Positions 34,354 to 43,547 of a DNA stretch of 64,000 bases are shown here, piece after piece. This DNA is from Pseudomonadota bacterium (GTDB lineage: Bacteria > Pseudomonadota > Alphaproteobacteria > Azospirillales > Azospirillaceae): the NCBI GenBank assembly GCA_023423695.1, contig JAFAFA010000012.1, forward strand, positions 31,119 to 95,118, in the 5' to 3' direction. The position numbers were made by a program, and so were the translations under genes. The first letter of the stretch is position 1, and every line of letters starts with the position of its first letter. Under the pieces are notes generated by a model, which saw only the letters and a list, made by a program, of their open reading frames with translations, had not been told where the DNA came from and did not search any database.

Positions 34354-37300
34354 ATGACTGACCCTGTGAAGGCCGACACCATGCCCGAACCGCTCCTGGC
34401 CATCCCTGAGGCGCTCGCCTCGGAAGCGGCGGGGGTGCTGCTGGGCGGGAAGCCGGAAGCGCTGCTGTCGGTGCAGGAGAAGATCGCGGCAGCATTGAGC
34501 AGCCAAGGCTTGCCTGGAAACGCCGCCGGTACGCTGGCGGAAGGCTGGATGCAGGATTTCGCCAATGGGCTGGGCACGCATGCCACGCCCGACGCTGCCA
34601 TCCTGCAAGCGAACCGGATCGCCGCGGGTGCCGCCGCGCGCATGGCCCAGGCCACGCAGGACGCGGCTTCCCTGACCGGCGAGCAGCGGTTGGCGACGGC
34701 ATTGGCGCAAGGCCAGGGAATGGACGCACAATCACTGTCCACCCCGGACGCGGCGGCCAGCCTGTCCGCCGCCCTGTTCAACGGCGTGATGGACCCGCTC
34801 GCCCGACCGGTGGGAACGGCGGACCCGATCGCCGCGCTGTCACAGGCCCTGCAGGCGCCGACAGCCCAGGCGGCTTCTCCAGCCGCCCCGCTCTCGCCGG
34901 TGGACCAACTGACAAATGCACTCGCCTCCGGCACTGGCGTCCGGGATGCCGTCAAGGCACTGGGAAGCGATCAGGACCGTCACTTCGTCGACACGCTCGA
35001 ACGGGCGCTGTCCAGCGGCACGGAGTCCAGCGCCGCGGTGACTGCGGCCCAGGAACTGAGCAGCCTCAGCGAGATCCTCACCCACTCCGCCTCGGTTGCG
35101 CAGACCGATGGCGATCATATGCTCGCCACGTTGGCGTCCGGCGGCGCGGAGGCCCGCCCTGCAATGGGCGGTCCGGCCTTTGCGAGCGTCCTGAATGACG
35201 CGCTGGCCCGCGGCGGAGCGCCCGATGCGGCGCTCGGCGCATCGGTCAGGGCGCAATCGGACATGACGGCCAGCCAGAATGCCGCCGTCGTGCCGCCGAA
35301 ACCGACCGACGCGCTGGTAGCGTCGCTTGCGTCCGGCCGCGACGTGGCCGAGACCGTCAAATCCTTCGCCACGGCCGCCGGCATCGACGCGAACGCATCC
35401 GGCGGTTTCGGGCAGGCGTTGGCAGGCGCACTATCCACCGGCCATGAGGCGGCCGGGGCATTGGGCGCGGCAAGGCAGGATGTCGCCGTTGTGTCCGCCC
35501 TATCGGCCGAGACGATGAAAGGTGTCAAGGCTGACCCGCTCGTCACTGCGCTCGCCAGCGGGCAGAATGTCCAGCAAGCCGTCCAGGCCCTCGGCGGAGG
35601 CGGAGCCGCATTCAGCGCGGCACTGGGACAGGCTTTGGCCGAGGGGCGGCCGGCCGGGCAGGCCCTGGCGGCAGCCCGTCTGGCCGCCGAAACCGTCCAG
35701 CAGAACGCCGATTCCAGCGAAGTCCCGGTGTCGCCGCAGGACAAGGCGATGGCCGACCTCGCCAATCCGGACAAGGCCGCCAATGAATCCCACGATGGCG
35801 AGAAGGCCACCGAGGATTCCGCACAGCACAGCGAAAAGGCGGACGGCAAGGCCGCCGAACAGGTGGCCGAAGCTCAAGCGAAGGACGGCCAAGCGAAGGA
35901 CGGCAAGGAAGACGGGGAGACGGAGAAGGACGCGAAGGAGGACGGCAAGGCCGACGACAAAGGCGAGGCCAAGGAGAATGCGGGCGACAAGCAAGCGGCC
36001 GAAGCGGCGGCCGAAGGGACGCCCCCGGCTCCGGACACCTCCTCTCCCCCGCCCGCAAAGCCGTCGACGATGAGCGAGGCTGCGCTCAAGACCATCAGCT
36101 TCGATCAGGGCGGCGCGGCGGACAAGGGAACAGCAAGCGACACGTCCACCCATGCCGCCATGTCCCCGGATGCACGGCCTGCGGTTTCCGCACCGTCGGC
36201 CACCAAGGCGCTGAGCACAACCGACGCCTTCGCCGTTTCCGCGCAGAGCCAGCAGCGCGCGGTACAGGCGGCGGTTCGCGCCCTCGAAAACGCGGCTTCC
36301 GACACCGGAACCACCAATACGCCGGCTCCACCGTCCACTCCGAGCCTTCCAGCCGAACATAAGGCCGTCGCGCCCACCCTGTCGTCCTCCTTCGACCCGG
36401 CCGCCCTGGCGAAGACGCTGGCATTGGCCGAGGGAACAGCCGCTCCCGCAGGATTCGCCGTCTTCCACCTGATCGAAACGATGTTCCGCCCAGGCGAGAC
36501 GGGCGGCAGCGTGGTCGGCGTCGCCGTCGTGGCCAACAACGGTTCGGCGCTCGGCCTCTGGCAGTATAGTGTCGACGGCAGCAACTGGCTGGCGGTGGGA
36601 TCGGTGGCCGAAACGGCGGCGCTCGTGCTGCCGGGCACTGCCCTCCTCCGCTTCCTTCCCGCGGCAGGTGCTTCCGGACAGGCTCCCGCCCTGGACCTTC
36701 GGGCGGTGGGAGATGATTGGACCGGCGGCTTCAGCGGCGCCGAGCACCGCTTGTTTGCGATTGCCGGAACGGGAGGCACGACACCTCTGTCTTCGGAGGT
36801 CGCGCAGCTTTCCCTGGAGATCACCCCCGTCAACGGCGCCCCGGTGGCGACAGGCGTGCAAGCGGTCCTCGATGCCGTGGCGGAGGACAACGTCAACCCG
36901 GCCGGCGCCAGCATTCTCTCGCTGTTCGGCAGGCTGTTTTCCGATCCAAGCGACGCGGTTTTCGGCCACGCCGGCGACGGTTTCGCCGGCGTGGCCGTGG
37001 TCGCCAATCCCGGCAACGCCGCCCAGGGAGAGTGGCAGTACTGGAATGGAAACGGCTGGGTCGCGGTCGGCCCGGCATCGGATGGCAATGCACTGCTGCT
37101 TTCCGCCGACACCATGCTGCGCTTCCTTCCCGTCGCCAACTGGAACGGACAGCCTCCCAGCCTGATGGTGCGGCTGGTCGACGATTCCCAAGGTGCCATC
37201 GTCAGCGGCGGCCGTGTCGATCTGAAGAGCCTCGGCGTCGGCGGAACGACGCCCTACAGCGTGTCCGCAATCCTGCTCGACAGCCAGGTGACGGCCGTCA

Positions 37301-40300
37301 ACGACGCCCCGGTGGCCACTGGGACGACGGCAACCCTGCCGAGCATGTCGGAAGACAGCGCCAATCCCGCCGGGGCGACCGTCTCCACCCTGTTCGGCGG
37401 GCTGTTCTCCGACCCGACGGACGCGGTGGCCGGCGGATCGTCGGCGAATGCCTTCGCCGGAGTGCTGGTGATCGGCAACGCCGCCACGGCGGCCCAGGGA
37501 TCCTGGCAATATTGGAGTGGAACCGCCTGGACCGACGTCGGCGCGGCGAGCGACGGCAACGGACTGCTGCTGGCGGCCGGCACCGCCTTGCGTTTTCTGC
37601 CCGCCGCCGACTGGAACGGCACGACACCGGCCCTGACCGTAAGGCTGGTGGATAATTCGCAAGGCGCCTTCGCCAGCGGCGAACGTGTCACCACAACCGA
37701 AGGCGGTGGGACCAGCCGCTTCAGTGCCGGCACCATCGCGCTGGCCGGCACCATTGAGGCCGTCAACGACGCCCCCGTCGCCACCGGCACCGCCGCAACC
37801 CTGCCGACCATCGCGGAGGACACCGCCGATCCGGCAGGAGCCACCGTCACCAGCCTGTTCGGCGGCCTTTTCTCCGACGCGGCCGATATGGTGGCAGGGG
37901 GATCGACGGCCAACGGCTTCGCCGGGATCGCCATCGTCGGCAATGCGGCGGCCGCCGCGCAGGGCGTTTGGCAATATTGGACCGGCACCGGCTGGGCGGC
38001 TGTGGGGGCCGTGTCGGAAGGATCGGCCCTGGTGGTCGCCGCCGCCGACCGCCTGCGCTTCGTGCCGGCCTCCGACTGGAACGGCACCACGCCTGCGCTG
38101 ACCGTCCGGCTGGTCGAGGAGGGCGGCACCCCGGTCGTCACCGGCGGCAGGGTCGACCTGACGGACCATGTGGGCGGCAGCAGCGCCTACAGTGCGGAAA
38201 CCATCGCGCTGACCGGAAGCGTCACCGCAGTGAACGATGCGCCGCAAGTCACCGCCGGCACCACGTCGCTGACCACGGTGAAGGGCGTAGCGGTCGCGGT
38301 CACCGGGCTGTCGGTGTCCGACATCGACGCCGGCTCCACGCCGATGCTCGTCACGCTGACCGCAGGGCACGGGACGCTGACGCTGGCGCATGGCGGTACG
38401 GACGCCGTCATCACCGGCAACGGGACCGACACCGTCACCATCCGGGCGACGCTCGCCACCATCAACGGCCTGCTCGGCGCCGCCAACGGGCTTCTCTACA
38501 CCGCGACCTCCTACACCGGCGCCGACACCATCCATGTGCTGGTCGACGACCAGGGCGGCGGCGGCGCGGGCGGACCGCTGACCGCCGGCACCTCGGTCGC
38601 CGTCACCGTGGCGCCGCCGAACGCCTCCCCGGTGCTGGCCGACACCGATCTTTCCATCTCCGTCGCCGCGGAAGCCCTTGCGGCACCCGGTGCCGGAACC
38701 GCCGGCATCGCCGTGTCGGCGCTGGTCGGGCTGAACGGAACCGGACCAGGGAACGTCACCGACGGCGATGCCGGCGCCCTGACGGGCATCGCCCTGGTCG
38801 GTGCCAACGAGTCCTACGGCCACTGGTGGTTCTCGACCGACGGCGGTGCGACCTGGAGCTTGGTCGGCACCGTCAACGACAGCGATTCCGCCCTGCTGCT
38901 GCGCTCGACCGACCGGTTGTACTTCCAGCCCAACGCTTCGGTGCCCGGCACCGTCCACAATGCCCTGACCATCCATGCCTGGGACCAGACCAGCGGAACC
39001 GCAGGCAGCAAGGTCGCGATGGACACCAGCCCCGGCAGCGCCTTCTCCACCGCCACCGACAGCGTGACGCTGCATCCCGGCGTACTGATCCCGAACGGCT
39101 CCTTCGACAACGGCCTGACCGGCTGGAAGGCGAGCGGCGGCACGGTGGTCGAGCAGACGGGCGACGGGCATCAGGTGTCGATCACCTCCCAAAGCGGATT
39201 GACGCCGGCGCTGATGGAGGAACGCCTCGGATTGGGGGCCGGCAAGATTTTCCACGACACCGGAATCGCACCATCGGCCGGCCATGTGATGACGCTGGAT
39301 AAAACGGTGACCGTGGCGGTGGATTCGTATCTGAGCTTCGACTGGTCCTTCAACTTCACCGACAGTCCCGGCTACCAGGATTTCGCCTTCGTCAGCATCA
39401 ATGGCGTGGTCAAGCTGCTTGCTCAGGGAGCCAATGGCAGCGGCAGCGGCGTCATCCAAGGTGTGATAATTCCGGCCGGCAGCACCCTGTCTTTGGGGTT
39501 CGGCGTCGCCGACACGAGCGACAACGTTGCCAGCCCGATCCTGCATGTCGACAACATCAAGCTGACCGCCGTCGCCAGCGATCCCATCGTGCTGGACATG
39601 ACCGGCGACGGGCTCGCCCTGCGCGCCCTGTCCGACGGCGTGCATTTCGACGTGACCGGCGACGGGGTGGCCGACCAGACCGGCTGGATCGGGTCCGGCA
39701 ATGCACTGCTCGTGCGGGACGAGAACCGGAACGGACAGATCGACGATGCGCGGGAACTGGTGTCGGAACAGTTCGGCGGCGGCTTCAACAGCAGCCTGGA
39801 GGCACTCGCCTCCCTCGACCGCAATCATGACGGGCGCCTGGATGCGACCGACGAGACCTTCGCCACGCTGAAGGTCTGGCAGGACGCCAACGCCGACGGG
39901 GTGAGCCAGCCCGATGAATTGCGGGGGCTTGCCGAAGCGGGCATCCGCTCCATCGCCACCGGATCGACGCCGAGCGACGATATGCTGGCCGGCAACCGGA
40001 TCCTGGGCACCACCAGCATGACGATGGCCGACGGCAGCACCCACATGGTGGCTGGCGTCGCGTTCGACGTGAAGGCTGCCTCCGCCGCACAGAACCTCGT
40101 CCAACCGCAGATGGCATCGGACGCTTCGGGGGGGATGAGCTTCACCGCGCTCCTGGCGTCCGGTCTGGGCATGCCCGCCGCAAGCGAAGTTGTGCCGCAG
40201 ACCACTTTCTCTTCATTGATGAATTGGAGTCCCGAGGCGCACGCCGCCGATCTGCACCATGCGCAGAATAACGATGCGCCAAACGAGCATCACATCACAA

Positions 40301-40308
40301 CTCCCTAA
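34354..40308 (+). CDS. Giant (1984-aa) repeat-rich secreted-type protein, probable type I secretion substrate
   Basis: The ATG at 34354 has a GAAAGG site upstream. No Sec signal peptide is seen, and I find no cysteine. The order of parts is as follows. (1) Residues 1-460 are Ala-rich helical modules of 65-75 residues, each with a LASG/LAQG motif (near 116, 189, 259, 324 and 399). (2) A Lys/Glu/Asp-rich linker covers about 471-555. (3) A diverged beta repeat is followed by three tandem beta-sandwich repeats of 155-156 residues starting near 829, 985 and 1140. (4) Cadherin/VCBS-like segments come next. (5) A C-terminal region from about 1745 to 1850 has five EF-hand-like Asp loops (TGDGLAL, TGDGVADQ, ENRNGQIDD, RNHDGRLD, ANADGVSQ). 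The following genes encode a type I exporter. It is probably a calcium-stabilised adhesin or surface protein. Confidence 0.85.
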   Translation: MTDPVKADTMPEPLLAIPEALASEAAGVLLGGKPEALLSVQEKIAAALSSQGLPGNAAGTLAEGWMQDFANGLGTHATPDAAILQANRIAAGAAARMAQATQDAASLTGEQRLATALAQGQGMDAQSLSTPDAAASLSAALFNGVMDPLARPVGTADPIAALSQALQAPTAQAASPAAPLSPVDQLTNALASGTGVRDAVKALGSDQDRHFVDTLERALSSGTESSAAVTAAQELSSLSEILTHSASVAQTDGDHMLATLASGGAEARPAMGGPAFASVLNDALARGGAPDAALGASVRAQSDMTASQNAAVVPPKPTDALVASLASGRDVAETVKSFATAAGIDANASGGFGQALAGALSTGHEAAGALGAARQDVAVVSALSAETMKGVKADPLVTALASGQNVQQAVQALGGGGAAFSAALGQALAEGRPAGQALAAARLAAETVQQNADSSEVPVSPQDKAMADLANPDKAANESHDGEKATEDSAQHSEKADGKAAEQVAEAQAKDGQAKDGKEDGETEKDAKEDGKADDKGEAKENAGDKQAAEAAAEGTPPAPDTSSPPPAKPSTMSEAALKTISFDQGGAADKGTASDTSTHAAMSPDARPAVSAPSATKALSTTDAFAVSAQSQQRAVQAAVRALENAASDTGTTNTPAPPSTPSLPAEHKAVAPTLSSSFDPAALAKTLALAEGTAAPAGFAVFHLIETMFRPGETGGSVVGVAVVANNGSALGLWQYSVDGSNWLAVGSVAETAALVLPGTALLRFLPAAGASGQAPALDLRAVGDDWTGGFSGAEHRLFAIAGTGGTTPLSSEVAQLSLEITPVNGAPVATGVQAVLDAVAEDNVNPAGASILSLFGRLFSDPSDAVFGHAGDGFAGVAVVANPGNAAQGEWQYWNGNGWVAVGPASDGNALLLSADTMLRFLPVANWNGQPPSLMVRLVDDSQGAIVSGGRVDLKSLGVGGTTPYSVSAILLDSQVTAVNDAPVATGTTATLPSMSEDSANPAGATVSTLFGGLFSDPTDAVAGGSSANAFAGVLVIGNAATAAQGSWQYWSGTAWTDVGAASDGNGLLLAAGTALRFLPAADWNGTTPALTVRLVDNSQGAFASGERVTTTEGGGTSRFSAGTIALAGTIEAVNDAPVATGTAATLPTIAEDTADPAGATVTSLFGGLFSDAADMVAGGSTANGFAGIAIVGNAAAAAQGVWQYWTGTGWAAVGAVSEGSALVVAAADRLRFVPASDWNGTTPALTVRLVEEGGTPVVTGGRVDLTDHVGGSSAYSAETIALTGSVTAVNDAPQVTAGTTSLTTVKGVAVAVTGLSVSDIDAGSTPMLVTLTAGHGTLTLAHGGTDAVITGNGTDTVTIRATLATINGLLGAANGLLYTATSYTGADTIHVLVDDQGGGGAGGPLTAGTSVAVTVAPPNASPVLADTDLSISVAAEALAAPGAGTAGIAVSALVGLNGTGPGNVTDGDAGALTGIALVGANESYGHWWFSTDGGATWSLVGTVNDSDSALLLRSTDRLYFQPNASVPGTVHNALTIHAWDQTSGTAGSKVAMDTSPGSAFSTATDSVTLHPGVLIPNGSFDNGLTGWKASGGTVVEQTGDGHQVSITSQSGLTPALMEERLGLGAGKIFHDTGIAPSAGHVMTLDKTVTVAVDSYLSFDWSFNFTDSPGYQDFAFVSINGVVKLLAQGANGSGSGVIQGVIIPAGSTLSLGFGVADTSDNVASPILHVDNIKLTAVASDPIVLDMTGDGLALRALSDGVHFDVTGDGVADQTGWIGSGNALLVRDENRNGQIDDARELVSEQFGGGFNSSLEALASLDRNHDGRLDATDETFATLKVWQDANADGVSQPDELRGLAEAGIRSIATGSTPSDDMLAGNRILGTTSMTMADGSTHMVAGVAFDVKAASAAQNLVQPQMASDASGGMSFTALLASGLGMPAASEVVPQTTFSSLMNWSPEAHAADLHHAQNNDAPNEHHITTP
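36838..38238 (+). repeat. Three tandem in-frame coding repeats of 465-468 bp
   Basis: Units begin at 36838, 37306 and 37771 and end at 38238. Each opens with an APVATG segment, and later come FAG, a WQYW motif, LRFLP or LRFVP, WNG and an AVND end. The second and third units are the closest. A diverged zeroth unit precedes the first. This is the kind of array that varies in copy number among strains. Confidence 0.85.
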
Positions 40309-40443
40309 TAAGGCTGACATATTTAGAGGATTTGTTAGGAATTTGAACACTGTTTTGTCTTAAATCCCGATAAGGGTTGTCGGCTATGTTCGCCGTCGTC
40401 GCAAGCCACTACGCTTCCGCAGACGGCGATCTTCAGGACCTCC

Positions 40444-41868
40444 ATGCACAAGTGTTTTCTTTTTGCTGCGGCCCTGCTTCCGCTTCTGGCAGGGGGTGCG
40501 CAACCTGTGTTTGCGTCTCCGCGCGAGGACGTGATCTCCCTGATCGGCAAGGCAACGGACTCGCATGACAGGCTGAAGGGGGCGGAAGCCGCGGCTGACT
40601 CCGCCCGCAATGCCCTGCGCATCAGCCATGGCGGCTGGTATCCGACGCTCAGCCTGTCGGCGAACGGCGGACGCGAGTCGACCAGCAAGCCGGCGGGCCT
40701 GCCCAACACCGACCTGAATGCCAGCCAGCTTTCAGTGCGGGCGACGCAGCTGATCTGGGACTTCGACGCCACCAACGCCGACATTCGGCGGTCGCAGGTT
40801 TCCGTCGTCCGCGCCGACATCGCGGTGGAACGCACCCGCCAGGAACTGCTGGTGGAGGGACTCAGCGCCTATGCCACCCTCGTGCGCGCTCACCGGCTGC
40901 TCGCCTTCTCGCGCCAGTCGGAAGACAACATCCGCCGCCAGACCGGCCTTGAGGAAGTGCGCCTTCAGGAAGGCTACGGCTTCTCCACCGACGTGCTGCA
41001 GGCCAAGAGCCAGCTTGCCGGGGCGCAGGCCCGCCGGGTCGCGGCGGAAGAGGCGATGCAGACGGCGCTGAGCCGCTTCCAGGCCTATTTCGGCCATGTG
41101 CCCTTCCGCCTGGACGGCGCGGAGGTGCTGGCGATGACCAAGGCCGCCCTGCCCGCGTCGATGGACGCAGCGGTGGAGGAGGCGCGCCGCCACAACCCGC
41201 GCCTGCAGGAGCTGGCCCTGACCACCGCCGCGGCACAGGAGGCGGTGGCCTCGGTGCGCGGCCGCAGCCTCTATCCCCGGGTGGAGGGCTATGTCGAGCG
41301 CAACATGAAGCGGGATGTCGCCGGCCAGCCCGGACGGCAGAACGAACTGCTGTTCAAGCTGCAGGTCACCTTCTCGCTCAACACCGGCCTGACCGCGATC
41401 AACAGCGTCCGTCTCGCCGAGGCCGACCTGCGCGCCGCCGACGCCACCTGGGCCGATCAGGAGCGCACGGTGCTGGAGACGGTGCGCAACAGCTGGAACC
41501 GGCTGGAGAGCGCCCGCTCGCAGGTGAGGCTGCTGAACGATCAGGCGAGCCTCGCCGCCGGCTTCCTCGACGTGGCGCGGGCGGAGCGCGAACTGGGCTC
41601 CCGCTCCCTCATCGACATCCTGACGGGCGAGACGACGCTGATCAACGCCCGCAGCGACGCCGCCGCCGCCGAGACCGAACTGGTGCTTGCCGGATACCGC
41701 CTGCTGGCCGCCATGGGCCGGCTCAGCGCCGCCGACATCCAGACCAGGCCGATGCCGAAGCTGTCGGCGATGGGGCGCGGCCTGTTCGACGGGCCGGGCA
41801 AGCAGGACTCCGCACCCTCCAACAACCGCGACAGCAAGCGCAGGCGCGGAACGGGAGACCAGCAATGA
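40444..41868 (+). CDS. TolC-family outer-membrane channel of a type I secretion system
   Basis: The 474-aa protein has a Sec signal peptide (residues 1-23, ending near VFA) and the two-fold repeated, helix-rich structure of TolC-like proteins. The segment RISHGGWYPTLSLSANGGRESTS, and GSRSLIDILTGETTLINARSDAAAAETELVLAGYRLLAAMG near the C-terminus, are diagnostic of type I secretion channels (LapE/TolC group). It would form a trimeric channel across the outer membrane. It follows the giant substrate gene by 135 bp and overlaps the exporter ABC gene by 4 bp (ATGA). Confidence 0.93.
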   Translation: MHKCFLFAAALLPLLAGGAQPVFASPREDVISLIGKATDSHDRLKGAEAAADSARNALRISHGGWYPTLSLSANGGRESTSKPAGLPNTDLNASQLSVRATQLIWDFDATNADIRRSQVSVVRADIAVERTRQELLVEGLSAYATLVRAHRLLAFSRQSEDNIRRQTGLEEVRLQEGYGFSTDVLQAKSQLAGAQARRVAAEEAMQTALSRFQAYFGHVPFRLDGAEVLAMTKAALPASMDAAVEEARRHNPRLQELALTTAAAQEAVASVRGRSLYPRVEGYVERNMKRDVAGQPGRQNELLFKLQVTFSLNTGLTAINSVRLAEADLRAADATWADQERTVLETVRNSWNRLESARSQVRLLNDQASLAAGFLDVARAERELGSRSLIDILTGETTLINARSDAAAAETELVLAGYRLLAAMGRLSAADIQTRPMPKLSAMGRGLFDGPGKQDSAPSNNRDSKRRRGTGDQQ

Positions 41869-43547
41869 CCGGCGGCGCCATCGGACTGCTGCTCCTGCGG
41901 CTGCGCTCCAACCTGCGGCTGACGGCGCGCGTCTTTGCGGCCTCTCTCGCCGCGAACCTGCTCGGCCTCGCCTCGTCCTTCTATACCATGCTGGTGCTGA
42001 ACCGGTACGTGACGCACGGCGTCGATTCCACGCTCGTGGCGCTGACCGTCGGCGTCGTGCTGTCCATCGCCTTCGAACATCTGTTCCGCCACGTCCGCTT
42101 GGGCATCGCCGGCCGCATCGGACGCGCCGAGCACGAGCGGCTGTCCACCGGCGCCTTCGGCATTCTGATGACCGCCCGCAGCGCCGCCGGTTCGGCGGAA
42201 GGCGACGCCGCGCGGCGCGAGGCGGTGCGCGCGCCCGAGCAGATCGACTCCGCACTGGGCTCCGCCAATCTGGCGACGCTGTTCGATCTGCCCTTCGCCC
42301 TCGGCTTCATCCTGGTGGTCGCGCTGGTGTCCTGGCCGCTGGCGGCGATCTGCTTGGTCTTCACCCTGCTGTCGATCGCCGCCGGCCTTCTGGCCCAGGC
42401 CGACATGCGGGCGGTCGGCCGCGATCTGGCCCAGGCCGGCGCCGACGCCCAGGGGCTGGTCACGTCGGCCATCGTCGGCCGCGACGCGGTGGCGCTGTTC
42501 GGCGGCGCCAAGCCGCTGCTGGGCGACTGGCAGCGTGCGGCGAAGGCGCTCCGAACCTTGCGCGAACGCATGTCGATGCGCCAGGGCCGCGCCCAGTCGG
42601 CGGCGCAGAGCCTCCAGGCGCTGCAGGGCGTCGCCGTCATCGCCGTCGGCGCGGTGCTGGTGGTGCGCGGCGAGCTGGATGTCGGCTCGCTGATCGGCGT
42701 CAACCTGCTGGTGGGGCGGGCGCTGGCCCCCTTCACCCGGCTGGCGCAGATCGGGGAATCGCTGGCGATGGCGCGGCAGGCGCAGACCCGGCTGGAGCAG
42801 TTCGCCCGCACGGCGGTGGAGCCGCAGACCGGCACCAGCCTTCCCCGCTATGGCGGGACGCTGGAACTGCGCGACCTGACCTACACGCCGGCCGGCGCCG
42901 TCACTCCCTTGCTGCGCCGCCTGAGCCTGTCGGTTCCCGCCGGCAACATCCTGGTGCTGAAGGGGCGGAACGGGTCGGGCAAATCGACGCTGATCCGCCT
43001 GATCGCCGGGCTTGCCGATCCGCAGGAGGGGGCGGTACTGGCCGACGGCGTCGACATCCGCAAATTCGCCCCCGTCTGGTGGCGCCAGCAGATCGGCTTC
43101 CTGCCGCAGGAGCCCGTCTTCCTCAACCGGACCATCCGCGAGAACCTGCTGCTCGCCAATCCGCGCCTGTCGGAGACGGAGTTGCACGCCGTCCTCCACC
43201 GGACCGGCGCCGACCGCGCGGTGGCCGACTGCGCCCAGGGGCTCGACACGCCGCTGCGCAATTTCGGCAACGAGTTGCCGGTCGGGCACCGCCGCCGGCT
43301 GGCGCTCGCCCGCGCGCTGGCGGTGGGCGGCCGGCTGATCCTGCTGGACGAGCCGACCGACGGGCTGGACGCCGAAGGCACCGCCGTCGTCTACCGAACG
43401 CTGATCGAACTGGCGCGGGCCGGCCACACCGTGGTCATCGCTTCGCACGATCCGCGCATCCTCCAGGGGGCCTCGCTGGTGCTCGATCTCGATCAGCCGC
43501 AGGAACCGGTTATGAGCCGCGACCCGGCCGGACTGGTGGCGTCATGA
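41865..43547 (+). CDS. Type I secretion ABC exporter (permease-ATPase) with unusual signature motif
   Basis: The 560-aa protein fuses a six-helix membrane domain (about residues 1-320) to an ATPase domain. It lacks an N-terminal peptidase-like C39 domain. Walker A GRNGSGKST is near 367-375, and Walker B RLILLDEPTD is near 489-498. The signature motif, normally LSGGQ, reads LPVGH (in GNELPVGHRRRLALAR near 468-483), which is a marked departure. FLNRTIRENLLLANP is typical of the PrtD/HlyB group. Together with the TolC-like and HlyD-like proteins it should export the giant protein encoded upstream. The odd signature may mean weak ATPase activity or a partner subunit. Confidence 0.9.
   Translation: MTGGAIGLLLLRLRSNLRLTARVFAASLAANLLGLASSFYTMLVLNRYVTHGVDSTLVALTVGVVLSIAFEHLFRHVRLGIAGRIGRAEHERLSTGAFGILMTARSAAGSAEGDAARREAVRAPEQIDSALGSANLATLFDLPFALGFILVVALVSWPLAAICLVFTLLSIAAGLLAQADMRAVGRDLAQAGADAQGLVTSAIVGRDAVALFGGAKPLLGDWQRAAKALRTLRERMSMRQGRAQSAAQSLQALQGVAVIAVGAVLVVRGELDVGSLIGVNLLVGRALAPFTRLAQIGESLAMARQAQTRLEQFARTAVEPQTGTSLPRYGGTLELRDLTYTPAGAVTPLLRRLSLSVPAGNILVLKGRNGSGKSTLIRLIAGLADPQEGAVLADGVDIRKFAPVWWRQQIGFLPQEPVFLNRTIRENLLLANPRLSETELHAVLHRTGADRAVADCAQGLDTPLRNFGNELPVGHRRRLALARALAVGGRLILLDEPTDGLDAEGTAVVYRTLIELARAGHTVVIASHDPRILQGASLVLDLDQPQEPVMSRDPAGLVAS

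Noticed and set aside
35500..40104. A 1534-codon open frame on the minus strand opposite the giant protein gene
   Set aside because: It is an antisense shadow in high-GC DNA: the plus-strand frame has clear repeats and domains, while the minus-strand product has low-complexity Gly/Arg/His composition and no recognisable domain.
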